Below are positions 8,700 through 18,098 of a DNA stretch of 64,000 nt, one piece after another. Position numbers and translations under genes: made by a program. Under the pieces are notes generated by a model. That model saw only the letters and a list, made by a program, of their open reading frames with translations, had not been told where the DNA came from and searched no databases. Positions within the stretch are counted from its first letter, which is position 1, and the number at the start of each line of letters is the position of its first letter. This stretch comes from an uncultured Caryophanales bacterium (GTDB taxonomy: Bacteria; Bacillota_I; Bacilli_A; RF39; UBA660): the NCBI GenBank assembly GCA_946628045.1, contig CAMOVZ010000001.1, positions 62,001 to 126,000 of the forward strand, given 5' to 3'.

Positions 8700-10490
8700 T
8701 TACTCCTTAGTTGATAGAATAGATAAGAATGCTTCTTGTGGTACTTCTACACTACCTATCTGTTTCATTCTTTTCTTTCCTTCTTTTTGTTTTTCTAATA
8801 ATTTCTTTTTACGAGTAACGTCTCCACCATAACACTTAGCTAATACATCTTTTCTTAAAGCCTTTACTGTTTCTCTTGCGATTACATGAGTACCAATTGC
8901 TGCTTGTATAGGAACTTCAAATAATTGACGAGGAATTATCTCTTTTAATTTCTCACATACTATTCTACCTCTAGAATAAGCAAAATCTTTATGAACAATT
9001 ATAGATAAAGCATCTACTACTTCTCCATTTAATAATATATCCATCTTAACAAGATTACTTTCTTTATAATCAGTTATTTCATAGTCAAATGAAGCATAAC
9101 CTTTAGTATAACTTTTTAATCTATCAAAGAAATCATATACTATTTCAGAAAGTGGAATATCATAGTTAATTGAAACTCTTTTTTCATCTAAATATTCCAT
9201 ATTAATAAATGTACCTCTTTTATCCTGACATAATTCCATAATAGGACCAATATACTCACTAGGTGTAAATATACTACATTTAACATATGGTTCTAACACT
9301 TTAGAAATAATTTCTCTTCTAGGCATTTTACTAGGACAATCAATCATTTCTTTAACTCCATCAGTTAATATTACTTCATATATAACAGAAGGACTTGTCG
9401 CAATTAAATCTATTCCAAATTCCCTTTCAATTCTCTCTTCAATTATTTCCATATGTAATAAACCTAAAAATCCACATCTAAATCCAAAACCCAATGCTTT
9501 AGATGTTTCTGGTTCAAATGTTAAAGCTGCATCATTTAATTTTAATTTTTCAAGAGCTTCCCTTAAATCTTCAAACTTTGAAGCATCTATTGGGAAAAGT
9601 CCAGAATATACTGTAGGTTTCATTGGTTTATATCCTGGTAATCTATCTTTAGCTGGATTAGAAGAAAGAGTTATTGTATCACCTACATGAACATCACTAA
9701 TACTCTTAATCGAAGCAGCTAAATAACCAACTTCTCCAGCTTTTAGACTAGTAACTTCTTTTTCAAAAGGATTATTAATATATAAACTAACTACATCATA
9801 TTCTGCATTAGTTTCCATCATTTTAACTATATCTTTTACTTTTACTTCTCCATCTACTACACGAATAGAAGTAATTACACCTCTATATGAATCAAATAAA
9901 CTATCAAATATTAATGCTTTTAAAGGAGCATTTCTATTTCCGTTAGGACTAGGAATTACTTCAATAATCTTATCAAGTAATTTATCTACACCAACACCTG
10001 TTTTAGCACTAGTTAAAACTATTTCATCTCTATTAAATCCAATGTTTTCTAACTCACCTATTACTTTTTCGACGTCTGCACTAGGTAAATCTATTTTATT
10101 AATAACCGGTATTATTTTTAAATTATTATCTAATGCCAAATATAAATTAGCAAGAGTTTGTGCTTCTACTCCTTGAGATGCATCAACTACTAAAATAGCT
10201 CCTTCACAAGCAGCTAAACTACGAGATACTTCATAAGAAAAATCAACATGACCTGGTGTATCTATTAAATTAAGCATATATTCTTTATTATCTTTTTTAT
10301 ATTTTAAACTAACAGCATTCAACTTAATAGTAATACCACGTTCTCTCTCTAAATCCATAGAATCTAACATCTGACTCTTTAATTCACGTTTATCAATTGC
10401 CCCTGTTAATTCTAAGATTCTATCAGCCAATGTACTTTTACCATGATCTATATGAGCTATAATACAAAAGTTTCTTATATTTTCTTGCAT
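8700..10490 (-). CDS. lepA: Elongation factor 4 (LepA) back-translocating GTPase
   Basis: A 596-residue translational GTPase, full length for LepA. G1 is AHIDHGKST at 12-20, G3 is DTPGHVDF and G4 is NKID. EF-G-like domains follow, and the LepA-specific C-terminal domain ends with a Lys-rich [14 protein letters not shown] segment. It acts on the ribosome in the cytoplasm. ATG start behind AGGGGCC. First gene of the lepA / SpoIIID-like / hemW / HD group. Confidence 0.97.
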   Translation of the reverse strand: MQENIRNFCIIAHIDHGKSTLADRILELTGAIDKRELKSQMLDSMDLERERGITIKLNAVSLKYKKDNKEYMLNLIDTPGHVDFSYEVSRSLAACEGAILVVDASQGVEAQTLANLYLALDNNLKIIPVINKIDLPSADVEKVIGELENIGFNRDEIVLTSAKTGVGVDKLLDKIIEVIPSPNGNRNAPLKALIFDSLFDSYRGVITSIRVVDGEVKVKDIVKMMETNAEYDVVSLYINNPFEKEVTSLKAGEVGYLAASIKSISDVHVGDTITLSSNPAKDRLPGYKPMKPTVYSGLFPIDASKFEDLREALEKLKLNDAALTFEPETSKALGFGFRCGFLGLLHMEIIEERIEREFGIDLIATSPSVIYEVILTDGVKEMIDCPSKMPRREIISKVLEPYVKCSIFTPSEYIGPIMELCQDKRGTFINMEYLDEKRVSINYDIPLSEIVYDFFDRLKSYTKGYASFDYEITDYKESNLVKMDILLNGEVVDALSIIVHKDFAYSRGRIVCEKLKEIIPRQLFEVPIQAAIGTHVIARETVKALRKDVLAKCYGGDVTRKKKLLEKQKEGKKRMKQIGSVEVPQEAFLSILSTKE

Positions 10491-10526
10491 ATTGGCCCCT
10501 CCTAAGTAATTATTATATCATAAAAA

Positions 10527-10545
10527 AAGTACTTTTAGAGTACTT
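10527..10545 (-). terminator. Terminator after the membrane protein gene at 10544
   Basis: A 7-base stem AAGTACT/AGTACTT with a TTTAG loop; the A-run at 10522-10528 is the U-run on the minus strand. The stop codon lies in one arm. Confidence 0.75.
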
Positions 10546-11446
10546 ATTTCATTTCACTACTATCAAAATATAATACATTACCATTTAATTTAAATGTATA
10601 TGTAATAGTAGAACCTTTATCAATATATTTATTAATATTAATATTCTTAATATCTTCCTCACTTTGATCTACTGAAGACTCTATAATATTATTATGTTCA
10701 TAATCTTTAGAAATAATAACCTGATACTTACCATCATCTTGTTTTTCTAAATCAATAAATATAACTTTTTCAATCAATCTATAACCACCATCAGGATCTT
10801 TATAAGCTTCTGTTAATTTACCTACATAAGGTTCTATCAAATATTCTTTTTCTTCACTTTTTGAAGCAAATGTAGTATCAAAAGAAGATGTATCATCATT
10901 ATATTTTAATACTCCTACATTTTTATCATTAATACTAAATGTAAATGGATAACTAATTACTACATCAGTAGAATAATTAACATTTTTACCAAAATATCTT
11001 TCTACATATTTCTTAATCATACGACTAGAAATACTATAAATTTTATTATTATTTTCATCATAATTACCAGTAAAATCAAAATCATCTACTTGAGCAAATT
11101 GTAATGCATAATAAAGTATTTCTTCATCAGTAAAATCTTTTAATTTTACACTTTTATTCTTTACAAATTTATCATTTCTAATCCCAGTAGTTCCATAAGT
11201 TACATATTGATATAAAATTTTAACATTTTCTTCAGTTAAACTTCTTTTTTCACTTGTAGGAGTAACAGGTTCAACTTTCTTTTGTTTAGGATTAAATATA
11301 GCATTAGTAATTAAAAATACTACTAAAAATGCAATTATAGCAGTAACTACTATAATTATAATATTAAATTTACCTCCAAATAATTTTTTACTACTACTTT
11401 CTTTAGTTTCTTCTTCTTGTATATCTTCACCTATTTTAAAATCCAT
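10544..11446 (-). CDS. Single-pass membrane protein of unknown function
   Basis: A 300-residue protein with an acidic cytoplasmic N-terminus of about 27 residues, one membrane helix (IIIIVVTAIIAFLVVFLI) and an extracytoplasmic domain of about 240 residues rich in Asp, Tyr and Lys. The frame opens at a GTG at 11455, but that GTG is part of the GAGGTG ribosome site; the ATG at 11446 sits six bases behind it and is preferred. I do not recognise the family. It precedes lepA after its own terminator, so it forms a separate transcription unit. Confidence 0.7.
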   Translation of the reverse strand: MDFKIGEDIQEEETKESSSKKLFGGKFNIIIIVVTAIIAFLVVFLITNAIFNPKQKKVEPVTPTSEKRSLTEENVKILYQYVTYGTTGIRNDKFVKNKSVKLKDFTDEEILYYALQFAQVDDFDFTGNYDENNNKIYSISSRMIKKYVERYFGKNVNYSTDVVISYPFTFSINDKNVGVLKYNDDTSSFDTTFASKSEEKEYLIEPYVGKLTEAYKDPDGGYRLIEKVIFIDLEKQDDGKYQVIISKDYEHNNIIESSVDQSEEDIKNININKYIDKGSTITYTFKLNGNVLYFDSSEMK

Positions 11447-11490
11447 TTTATTCACCTCTACTATATATATTTTATCAAATATATATAAAA

Positions 11491-11515
11491 AAAGGAATAT
11501 AAAATATATTCCTTT
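11491..11515 (-). terminator. Terminator of the small element at 11519-11661
   Basis: A perfect 11-base stem (arms 11491-11501 and 11505-11515, core AAAGGAATATA) with a 3-base loop, followed on the minus strand by TTTT. No recognised gene ends here. Confidence 0.75.
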
Positions 11516-11518
11516 ACA

Positions 11519-11661
11519 CTATTCTAATGAACTTTTTGGTATAACAACCAGTTTTTGCTCATAAACAGGTATAGTTTCAAACTCTATAGTAACTTCCTCT
11601 TAAGGAATATTTCTATTGTATAACACACCTTTTCAATTATATAAGTTTTATAAGATGTCAA
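11519..11661 (-). other. Unassigned transcribed-looking element: small RNA, tiny ORF or gene remnant
   Basis: The space between ymfH and the gene at 10544 is bounded by terminators on both sides. On the minus strand it holds a perfect TTGACA (11656-11661), a TATAAT (11636-11641) only 14 bases downstream, then a short frame. Reading from ATA at 11587 to TAG at 11519 gives 22 protein-like residues (IEFETIPVYEQKLVVIPKS...), with AGAGGAA about 7 bases upstream but no ATG, GTG or TTG start. The TAG is followed by TGTAAAG and a hairpin, just as real genes end here. It could be a small RNA, a peptide with a rare start, or the tail of a decayed gene. Confidence 0.4.
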
Positions 11662-11672
11662 TTTTACAATAA

Positions 11673-11696
11673 AAGCAAGTAATTATTTACTTGCTT
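11673..11696 (-). terminator. Terminator of the ymfF-ymfH operon
   Basis: A 10-base stem AAGCAAGTAA/TTACTTGCTT with a 4-base loop; the ymfH stop codon at 11683 is in the loop region. The T-run after it is short. Confidence 0.65.
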
Positions 11697-12948
11697 CCAT
11701 CTCTACAATACAGTAATTTTTAAAATCTATTTCTTTAACTAAATCTTTCAATACTTTATATTTCATATTTTTAATAATATCTATTTTATTAGGAATTACT
11801 TTCTTATATTTTAAAATATCATAATATAAGTTATCTGATGCATCTTCAATATTATCAATCATCTTTATTTCTCTTGCTATCCATACTTTTTTAATTCTTT
11901 CAAATGATTCTTCATCAATTGAAACATTATTAAATTCATTAATTATTTCATCTATCAATTCACGAGGTTTAACAGATGAAGCCAACAAATTAATTACTCT
12001 TATATTATCAATATCTTCATTCCATACATAAAATCCATTAAGAATCTTTTTATCTCTAACTCTTTCTCTAAATAATGAAGAAGATCCAAACATAATAGTT
12101 GTTAACATACTAAGATATAATGATAACTCTAAATCATTTAATTTAATATCTTTAACAGATATTTTTAATCCTACCCCTATCTTAGGAATTTCTATATTAC
12201 CTTTAATAACTAATTTATCTTTATTTACTTTAACTGGTTCAATAATCTTTTTAACTTTAGGAATCTTTTTATTACTATTAGAATCTAATTCATTCTTTAT
12301 TATTTCAAGAGCAATAGAAGGATCAAAACTACCAGTTATTAAAACAAACATATTACCAGGTATATAAAAATTATTGTAACAAGTATATAAATCTTCTTTA
12401 GTTATTTTATTAATTTCAGACACACTACCAGCAATATCTATTCTTCTAGGATGATTCTTATATATACATTCTCTTAATTTCATTTCTAATTTGTAATCAG
12501 GATTATCCATATACATTTTAATTTCTTCAGCAATAATACCTTTTTCTTTTTCTACATTTTGATCTATAAAATAAGGATGTGTTACTAATCTTAATAAATA
12601 TTCTAAATTCTTATTAAAGTTTTTACTACCCCAACACATATATTGAGTATTATCATATGTAGTACACGCATTACACTCAGTACCACTTTTAGCATAAAAA
12701 CTAAATGGGTCTTCTCCTGATTCCTGTTCAAACATTTTATGTTCCAAAAAATGTGCTATACCTAAAGGTGGAGTAAAACTTTTTTTACTTACATCAGTAA
12801 ACTCTAATACATCTGAACCAAATCTAGTAGCAAAACTAGCATAATAATTCTTCTTATTTTCATAAGGTAACATATATATTTCTAAACCATTAGATAAAGT
12901 TTCAGTATATAAAGTCATATCAAGATTTTTCAAATTAATTTTCTTCAT
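11683..12948 (-). CDS. ymfH: M16 zinc metallopeptidase, YmfH family
   Basis: A 421-residue insulinase-type protein. The inverted zinc motif HFLEH is intact at 66-70, with the distal Glu in EKGIIAEEIKMY, so this is the catalytic member of the pair. It follows ymfF with a 14-base overlap, the order found in Bacillus. Such pairs form heterodimeric peptidases; the substrate is not known. ATG start behind AGGGGGTATTAG. Confidence 0.92.
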   Translation of the reverse strand: MKKINLKNLDMTLYTETLSNGLEIYMLPYENKKNYYASFATRFGSDVLEFTDVSKKSFTPPLGIAHFLEHKMFEQESGEDPFSFYAKSGTECNACTTYDNTQYMCWGSKNFNKNLEYLLRLVTHPYFIDQNVEKEKGIIAEEIKMYMDNPDYKLEMKLRECIYKNHPRRIDIAGSVSEINKITKEDLYTCYNNFYIPGNMFVLITGSFDPSIALEIIKNELDSNSNKKIPKVKKIIEPVKVNKDKLVIKGNIEIPKIGVGLKISVKDIKLNDLELSLYLSMLTTIMFGSSSLFRERVRDKKILNGFYVWNEDIDNIRVINLLASSVKPRELIDEIINEFNNVSIDEESFERIKKVWIAREIKMIDNIEDASDNLYYDILKYKKVIPNKIDIIKNMKYKVLKDLVKEIDFKNYCIVEMEASK

Positions 12949-14206
12949 CTAATACCCCCTCCAATAAAAACACTGTATCCATATGTATTTTTTTACAAGC
13001 TTTAACTATATCAGACTTTTTAACTTTCTTAATAGATTCAATTCGTTTTTTAACATCATCTAATTCTAATATATCACAAGCTAAAACATCATTAATTATT
13101 CTATTTTCATCTTCATCTAGACTTTCTAATGAATTAATTAATTCTTCTTTTACTTTAGAAATGTCTTCATCACTAAATTTACCTTTTTTCATTTCATCTA
13201 TTTTTTTAGTAATTAATTCTACTGCTTTTTGATAATTAACTCTATCAATACCAGCTTTAATAATAATCATATTATCCATTCTACTATAATTAGAATAAAT
13301 ACTATAACATAAAGAATTAGCCTCTCTAACATCTTTAAATAATTTAGAATCAGCTCCTCCACCTAATATTAAATTACCTAATACTAATGCATAATCTCTT
13401 TCATATTTAGTTAATTTATAAACTGGACACGCAATAGATAAATTGGATTGAGAATTATTTATTTCTTCTTTACTAAATAATCTTCTTAATCTTGGTTTTC
13501 TATTTTTTAATATATAACTCTTTTTAGGTTTCTTTATCTTTTTAAATTTAAAATACTTTTTAATTAAAGATAACATCTCTTTATTATCAAAATTTCCTAC
13601 TACAAATATATCAACATAATCATTATTAATCATTTCTACATACGAATCATATAAATTACTCTCATTTATATTATCTAAATCATCTAAATATCCAATTATT
13701 CTATATGAAATAGGACTCTTACTATCAAATAATTCTCCTAATCTTATAGAACTATACCTAGATGGACTTTCTTTTAAAGTATTTAGTCTTACTAAACAAT
13801 CATGTTTAACATAATCTACTTTATCTTTCTTAAATTTCTTATTATCAACATCAGGATTAAATATAATTTCTTTTAAAAATTCAATACTCTTTTCCAAATT
13901 ATTTTCTTCAGTATATTTATCCATTAATACTTGTAGATTAAAACTAGTAGTTATATAATTACCTAATCTTTGATTATTAATACCTACATCAGCTGAATAT
14001 AAATTCTCACATTCTATAGTTAACTTTCTTCTACTATCATAACTTTTAGATGATTGAAATAGAAGATTAGTCATTAATACTCTTTTAGTTATCTCATCTT
14101 TTTTTATAGGAGTATGAAATAAAACTTTAATCGTAACTGTTTTAAACTTATCAGTATTAATTAAATGAAGTTTATAGCTTCCTAAGTCTTTATTTAATAT
14201 TTTCAT
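12935..14206 (-). CDS. ymfF: M16 peptidase-like partner, YmfF family
   Basis: A 423-residue M16-family protein lacking the HxxEH motif at the expected N-terminal site, so it is probably the non-catalytic partner of the adjacent YmfH. The C-terminal half shows the usual GGGADSKLFKDVREANSLCYSIYS segment split across strands and helices. The start is ATG behind AGAGGTGGTAAC. Length matches Bacillus YmfF. Translation is coupled to ymfH by overlap. Confidence 0.9.
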   Translation of the reverse strand: MKILNKDLGSYKLHLINTDKFKTVTIKVLFHTPIKKDEITKRVLMTNLLFQSSKSYDSRRKLTIECENLYSADVGINNQRLGNYITTSFNLQVLMDKYTEENNLEKSIEFLKEIIFNPDVDNKKFKKDKVDYVKHDCLVRLNTLKESPSRYSSIRLGELFDSKSPISYRIIGYLDDLDNINESNLYDSYVEMINNDYVDIFVVGNFDNKEMLSLIKKYFKFKKIKKPKKSYILKNRKPRLRRLFSKEEINNSQSNLSIACPVYKLTKYERDYALVLGNLILGGGADSKLFKDVREANSLCYSIYSNYSRMDNMIIIKAGIDRVNYQKAVELITKKIDEMKKGKFSDEDISKVKEELINSLESLDEDENRIINDVLACDILELDDVKKRIESIKKVKKSDIVKACKKIHMDTVFLLEGVLDEEN

Positions 14207-14243
14207 GTTACCACCTCTATTTTATTATACCCATTTTATTCTT

Positions 14244-14954
14244 TTATATTATTGATTCTAAAGCTAGAGTAATCATCTCATCTAAAGATTTTTCACGTTC
14301 CTCACTACTTAAACTTCTCTTATCAAATAATGAATCAACAACTGTCATCAAGCAACTTGCTTCTTTATTTAATTTCTTTGCTACATAAAATAATCCAAAA
14401 GCTTCCATTTCTACTCCTAAGAAATTCATATTAGGAAAATTAGATCTAAATTTTTCTTTAGAATCACAGTATAAATCAAATACATCACTAGTAATAGTTT
14501 TACCTACTTTTAAATCAAGATTTTTTATTTTAGCAGTATTCATTATACTTCTATTAATCTCATCACTACTTTGTATAAAATCAATATTAACTCCATCTAA
14601 TAATTCATCAAAGTGACTCTTACAATAAGCTCCAGTACTTAAAATAACATCAAGTAATTTTATATTTTCATCAAAACTACCACAAGTACCTATTCTTATT
14701 ATTTTTTCTACATTATAAAACTTATATAATTCATATGAATATATACCAATACTAGGAATACCCATACCACTAGCAAATACTGTTACTCTTTTACCTTTAT
14801 ATGTACCAGTATATCCAAACATATTACGTACACTATTAATAAGTTTAGCATCTTCTAAAAACTTCTCAGCTATATACTTAGCTCTTAATGGATCTCCTGG
14901 CATTAATACAATAGGAGCAATATCTTCTAATTTACTTTCTATATGTGCAGTCAT
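14244..14954 (-). CDS. deoD: Purine-nucleoside phosphorylase, DeoD type
   Basis: A 236-residue enzyme of the hexameric trimeric-dimer class. MPGDPLRAKYIAE near the N-terminus and RIGTCGSF are the phosphate- and base-binding signatures, and GVEMEAFGLF is the ribose-binding segment near residue 180. It cleaves purine ribo- and deoxyribonucleosides with phosphate in nucleoside salvage. It stands alone, 38 bases upstream of ymfF, with ATG behind AGAAGGTATGTT. Confidence 0.94.
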   Translation of the reverse strand: MTAHIESKLEDIAPIVLMPGDPLRAKYIAEKFLEDAKLINSVRNMFGYTGTYKGKRVTVFASGMGIPSIGIYSYELYKFYNVEKIIRIGTCGSFDENIKLLDVILSTGAYCKSHFDELLDGVNIDFIQSSDEINRSIMNTAKIKNLDLKVGKTITSDVFDLYCDSKEKFRSNFPNMNFLGVEMEAFGLFYVAKKLNKEASCLMTVVDSLFDKRSLSSEEREKSLDEMITLALESII

Positions 14955-15001
14955 AACATACCTTCTTTCTAATTTATTATATCAATTATTACAATAGAAA
15001 A

Positions 15002-15023
15002 AAAGAACTTTAAAAAGTTCTTT
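15002..15023 (-). terminator. Terminator of the TasA-like gene at 15028
   Basis: A 9-base stem AAAGAACTT/AAGTTCTTT with a 4-base loop and a T-run. The sequence between the stop and the stem is GTGTAAAG. Confidence 0.8.
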
Positions 15024-15027
15024 ACAC

Positions 15028-16443
15028 TTATTTTAATTTAAAAGCAGGTGAAACCCAATATGTATTTCTTGTACGATTAAAGCGTGGTTGACCATCAATA
15101 TCTACATAATAGAAGTTTTGATAACTTTCATTTGTTGAACGAAGCCACCATGTTACTGATGTATCCTCTGCAGTATTATATTTTTTAGCTGCAGCATAAC
15201 TACTTGTTGTTACTGATTGCCCTATGTAATAATCCAATTGTCTTGTATATGAATATGCTGTATCTTGTTTATCAATACCTGTGTTAGAATCTCCATCTAC
15301 ATCATTCCACACTTCATGTGTAGAAAATAAATATAGTTTATCTGTTGTTTTGAAATTTTGAACATCTGCCATTCCATGTCCTGATACTACTTTTGTATCA
15401 TCTAATTTATTTTTTAAATCATTTGGAAACTTATCATATATACCATCTGTCGCATAATTAATTTCATCTGCTGTTCCTTCTAGATATTTACCGCTATTGA
15501 CGTAAGCCCTCATATCTGAATATTCCCATCCTCCTTTAGTACCATCTCCGTTAACATTAGCACTTTGTTCAAAAGGATTAATTCTATGAGTTGATATTAC
15601 ATCTTCAAATTCTAATACAAATCCACACGCTGTTTGACTAAAATCATTATCACTACATACCGTTGGTGTAGAACAATTTGCTATTCTAACAGTATGCACT
15701 CCTAAATCTCCTAAATCTACTTCTTTTGTATCTCCTACATTGTATACTCCACATGTTCCATTTGTAGATTCTTGAGTAGCTGCACTATTTCCTTCAGCAG
15801 CTATTACATCCCAAGGATCAGTTGCAAAAGCTACTGCAGCTGGAGTTGGTTCAGCTGAACTTTGTCCATAAACAACTTTAAAACTAAATGAATGAGTAAC
15901 ATCTCCATCTTGATCATTAACATCAGCTATTGTTACTGCATCTTTATCATACTCTACTCTTATCTTATATCTTTTTCTTGTAAATTCTGTTGTACTAGTT
16001 CTTTTTGCTAATTTATCTCCTACAGTAACATCACTACCATCTGCATATTTAACACTATATTTTAAATAACTTGGTAATGGATTTTCTTGTGATATTACAG
16101 CATCATTATATTTACTTTCTATTTCTAATATTTCTGCATCAATAGTACCTGCATTTACTGCATCTACTTGAAATTCATAGAAATCTCCCGGCTTATCAAA
16201 CGTTACATCAAAAGTAACTATATTCTTTTTATGAGTAGTATCCTCATCTACTATCTCTGTCGCAGTTTCTGGAGTAACTCCATCTTCATTACCTATAGAA
16301 TCCCAATAGATATTCCAACTATTTTTACCTATACCAGCATTACCATTAATCTTTAATGTTGTAGCTAATGCTGCAAAACCTACTGTTATTCCTAAAAGTA
16401 ATATTAACAACAAAAGTATTTTATTTTTCTTTTTCTTATTCAT
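15028..16443 (-). CDS. TasA/camelysin-like leader protein with DUF6273-like C-terminal domain (type A, copy 1)
   Basis: A 471-residue exported protein. Residues 1-25 are a basic then hydrophobic leader ending GFAALATTLKINGN. A domain of about 180 residues follows with WNIYWDSIG, then KPGDFYEFQVDAVNAGTIDA, a beta-rich pattern like TasA/CalY fibre proteins. The C-terminal half (about 225-471) has GGWEYSDMRAYVNSG, RQLDYYIGQ, WWLRS and a terminal VSPAFKL, resembling DUF6273 (recalled, not searched). The frame opens 14 codons earlier, but ATG 16443 has ATAGGTGATAAT directly upstream. It shares its N-terminus with 22167, 26051, 39298 and 46175, and its C-terminus with 39298. No LPXTG anchor is seen. 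Confidence 0.8.
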   Translation of the reverse strand: MNKKKKNKILLLLILLLGITVGFAALATTLKINGNAGIGKNSWNIYWDSIGNEDGVTPETATEIVDEDTTHKKNIVTFDVTFDKPGDFYEFQVDAVNAGTIDAEILEIESKYNDAVISQENPLPSYLKYSVKYADGSDVTVGDKLAKRTSTTEFTRKRYKIRVEYDKDAVTIADVNDQDGDVTHSFSFKVVYGQSSAEPTPAAVAFATDPWDVIAAEGNSAATQESTNGTCGVYNVGDTKEVDLGDLGVHTVRIANCSTPTVCSDNDFSQTACGFVLEFEDVISTHRINPFEQSANVNGDGTKGGWEYSDMRAYVNSGKYLEGTADEINYATDGIYDKFPNDLKNKLDDTKVVSGHGMADVQNFKTTDKLYLFSTHEVWNDVDGDSNTGIDKQDTAYSYTRQLDYYIGQSVTTSSYAAAKKYNTAEDTSVTWWLRSTNESYQNFYYVDIDGQPRFNRTRNTYWVSPAFKLK

Positions 16444-16493
16444 ATTATCACCTATTATTATTGTATCAATCATATATAAATTCATAAATAAAA

Positions 16494-16535
16494 AAATGTA
16501 AATTGTTTGTTAATTTACACTTTTGTTTACAATTA
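16494..16535 (-). promoter_or_regulatory. Paired TGTAAA block with terminator, yqeH 3' end and leader of TasA-like gene
   Basis: Directly after the yqeH stop, two TGTAAA motifs (minus strand, 16526-16531 and 16514-16519) lie 12 bases apart. The second forms the arm of a terminator hairpin (16495-16521) followed by T7. The same block precedes the TasA-like genes at 22167 and 26051. Confidence 0.6.
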
Positions 16536-17543
16536 TATTAAACTACGTCTAGTAAAAGTATCTACATCTTTATCAATATAAATATCTATTACACCTTTAT
16601 CGACTATTTTAATAAAACCTAAACCACTTATAACTAAATCTTCATCATATTTAATATTATAAGTAATTTTATTTTTATCCATTAATTCATCATTATTAAA
16701 TAGATTTAATAATCTTTTTACTTTTAAATCATTAGATATAAATAAAGTAAAACTATTCTTTTCACCTTCAACATAATCTATTCTTATTAAATCTTCTATC
16801 ACAATAGATTGTCCTTTTCTTAATTGATATGTACGAGGCTTTATCTCTTTTTTAGCACTAATTTTTTTCATCATAGACTCATCTACATGATTTAATATAG
16901 AACCAACATCTACAAGACCTGGAGTATCTATTAAAGTTAAATGATCATTTATTTCTATAGTAATCATATTAAGTGTAGTAGAAGGAAGAGGACTCATAGT
17001 TAATTCTTGAGTATTATCTGAATAATTTTTAATAAGCTTATTAATTAAACTAGATTTACCTGCATTAGTATGACCTACTACATATACATTTTTACTTGTT
17101 TGATGATATTTGATTCTTTTTAATAAATAATCTATATTATAATTTTTATTTGCAGAAATTACTATTACTTCTTCAAAATGCATATTCATCGATTCTAAAT
17201 AACTAATTAATTTTTCTTCTTTAACTGATTTAGGTAATACATCTACTTTATTAAGTACTAGAATCATTTTATTAGGAATTAAAGTTCTGATTTGTTCTAG
17301 ATTTTTTTCTAGATTTAATAAATCTGTAACATATAATACTAAATCTTTAGTATTAGCTACATCTTTTAATATATCTATATATTCTTCATTAGATTTTGTA
17401 ACTACTTGATACTCTCCATAATTTTTCATACGAAAACATCTTTGACAAAGATCATTATCTAAACTAGTAGTATATCCTTCTTGTAGTATATTAACATCTT
17501 GTAGCGTTATACCACATCCTAAACACTTTTTCTCATTCTCCAT
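16533..17543 (-). CDS. yqeH: Circularly permuted GTPase YqeH (30S ribosome assembly)
   Basis: A 336-residue GTPase with an N-terminal zinc finger (CLGC and CQRC). The permuted motif order is NKVD (G4) first, then GHTNAGKSSLIN (G1) and DTPG (G3). YqeH helps mature the small ribosomal subunit. The open frame starts at 17579, but the ATG at 17543 has GCGAGGTAAATATT before it, and zinc-finger alignment favours it; this gives an 11-base overlap with yqeG. The yqeG-yqeH order is that of Bacillus. Confidence 0.92.
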   Translation of the reverse strand: MENEKKCLGCGITLQDVNILQEGYTTSLDNDLCQRCFRMKNYGEYQVVTKSNEEYIDILKDVANTKDLVLYVTDLLNLEKNLEQIRTLIPNKMILVLNKVDVLPKSVKEEKLISYLESMNMHFEEVIVISANKNYNIDYLLKRIKYHQTSKNVYVVGHTNAGKSSLINKLIKNYSDNTQELTMSPLPSTTLNMITIEINDHLTLIDTPGLVDVGSILNHVDESMMKKISAKKEIKPRTYQLRKGQSIVIEDLIRIDYVEGEKNSFTLFISNDLKVKRLLNLFNNDELMDKNKITYNIKYDEDLVISGLGFIKIVDKGVIDIYIDKDVDTFTRRSLI

Positions 17544-18054
17544 AATATTTACCTCGCATAAATAACCCTTTTTTCTCATATCTATCTATTATTTTTGCTT
17601 CTAACTTTCTATTTAAACCAGTTATTTTCAAATCTTTTTCTCCTAATGGATCAACTAATATAGTTTTTATTTTAAATCTGTTACCAGCAAGTACATCAGT
17701 TACTATTTGATCCCCTATCATACACATTTCACGTTTTTTTAATTTATATTTAGTTTTTATATATATTAAACTCTTAATAGAAGGTTTCATACTCCATGAA
17801 GTACCTTCAATACCTAATTCTTCTAAATATGGTTTTAATCTTTTTTTTGTATTATTAGAACAAATTAATACTATAAAATCTTTTTGTAATTTTTTAATTA
17901 ATTTTTTAGCTTCATCTGGACAATTCTTATGAGATATTAAACCCAAAGTATTATCAAGATCAAATATTAAACATTTAATACCTTTATCTTTTAATAAATC
18001 ATAATTTATTTGATAGATGTCTTTTTTATAAATGTTAGGTCTAAATAATCCCAT
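17533..18054 (-). CDS. yqeG: YqeG family HAD phosphatase
   Basis: A 173-residue HAD-superfamily phosphatase. Motif I is FDLDNTLG with nucleophile Asp32 and acid Asp34; motif II SN is in LICSNN, and GDQIVTD is the C-terminal metal site. It lies directly upstream of yqeH with overlapping ends, the standard Firmicutes pair. Its substrate in vivo is uncertain; family relatives act on phosphatidylglycerophosphate-like substrates. Start ATG behind GAGGAAGTGATATT. Confidence 0.9.
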   Translation of the reverse strand: MGLFRPNIYKKDIYQINYDLLKDKGIKCLIFDLDNTLGLISHKNCPDEAKKLIKKLQKDFIVLICSNNTKKRLKPYLEELGIEGTSWSMKPSIKSLIYIKTKYKLKKREMCMIGDQIVTDVLAGNRFKIKTILVDPLGEKDLKITGLNRKLEAKIIDRYEKKGLFMRGKYYGE

Positions 18055-18098
18055 AATATCACTTCCTCTAGTATTATATATTAAAATACTATTTTTGT

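Noticed and set aside
18069..18091. Hairpin TAGTATT/AATACTA between pgdA-type gene and yqeG as a terminator
   Set aside because: No T-run follows on the transcribed strand, and the yqeG ribosome site begins directly after it.
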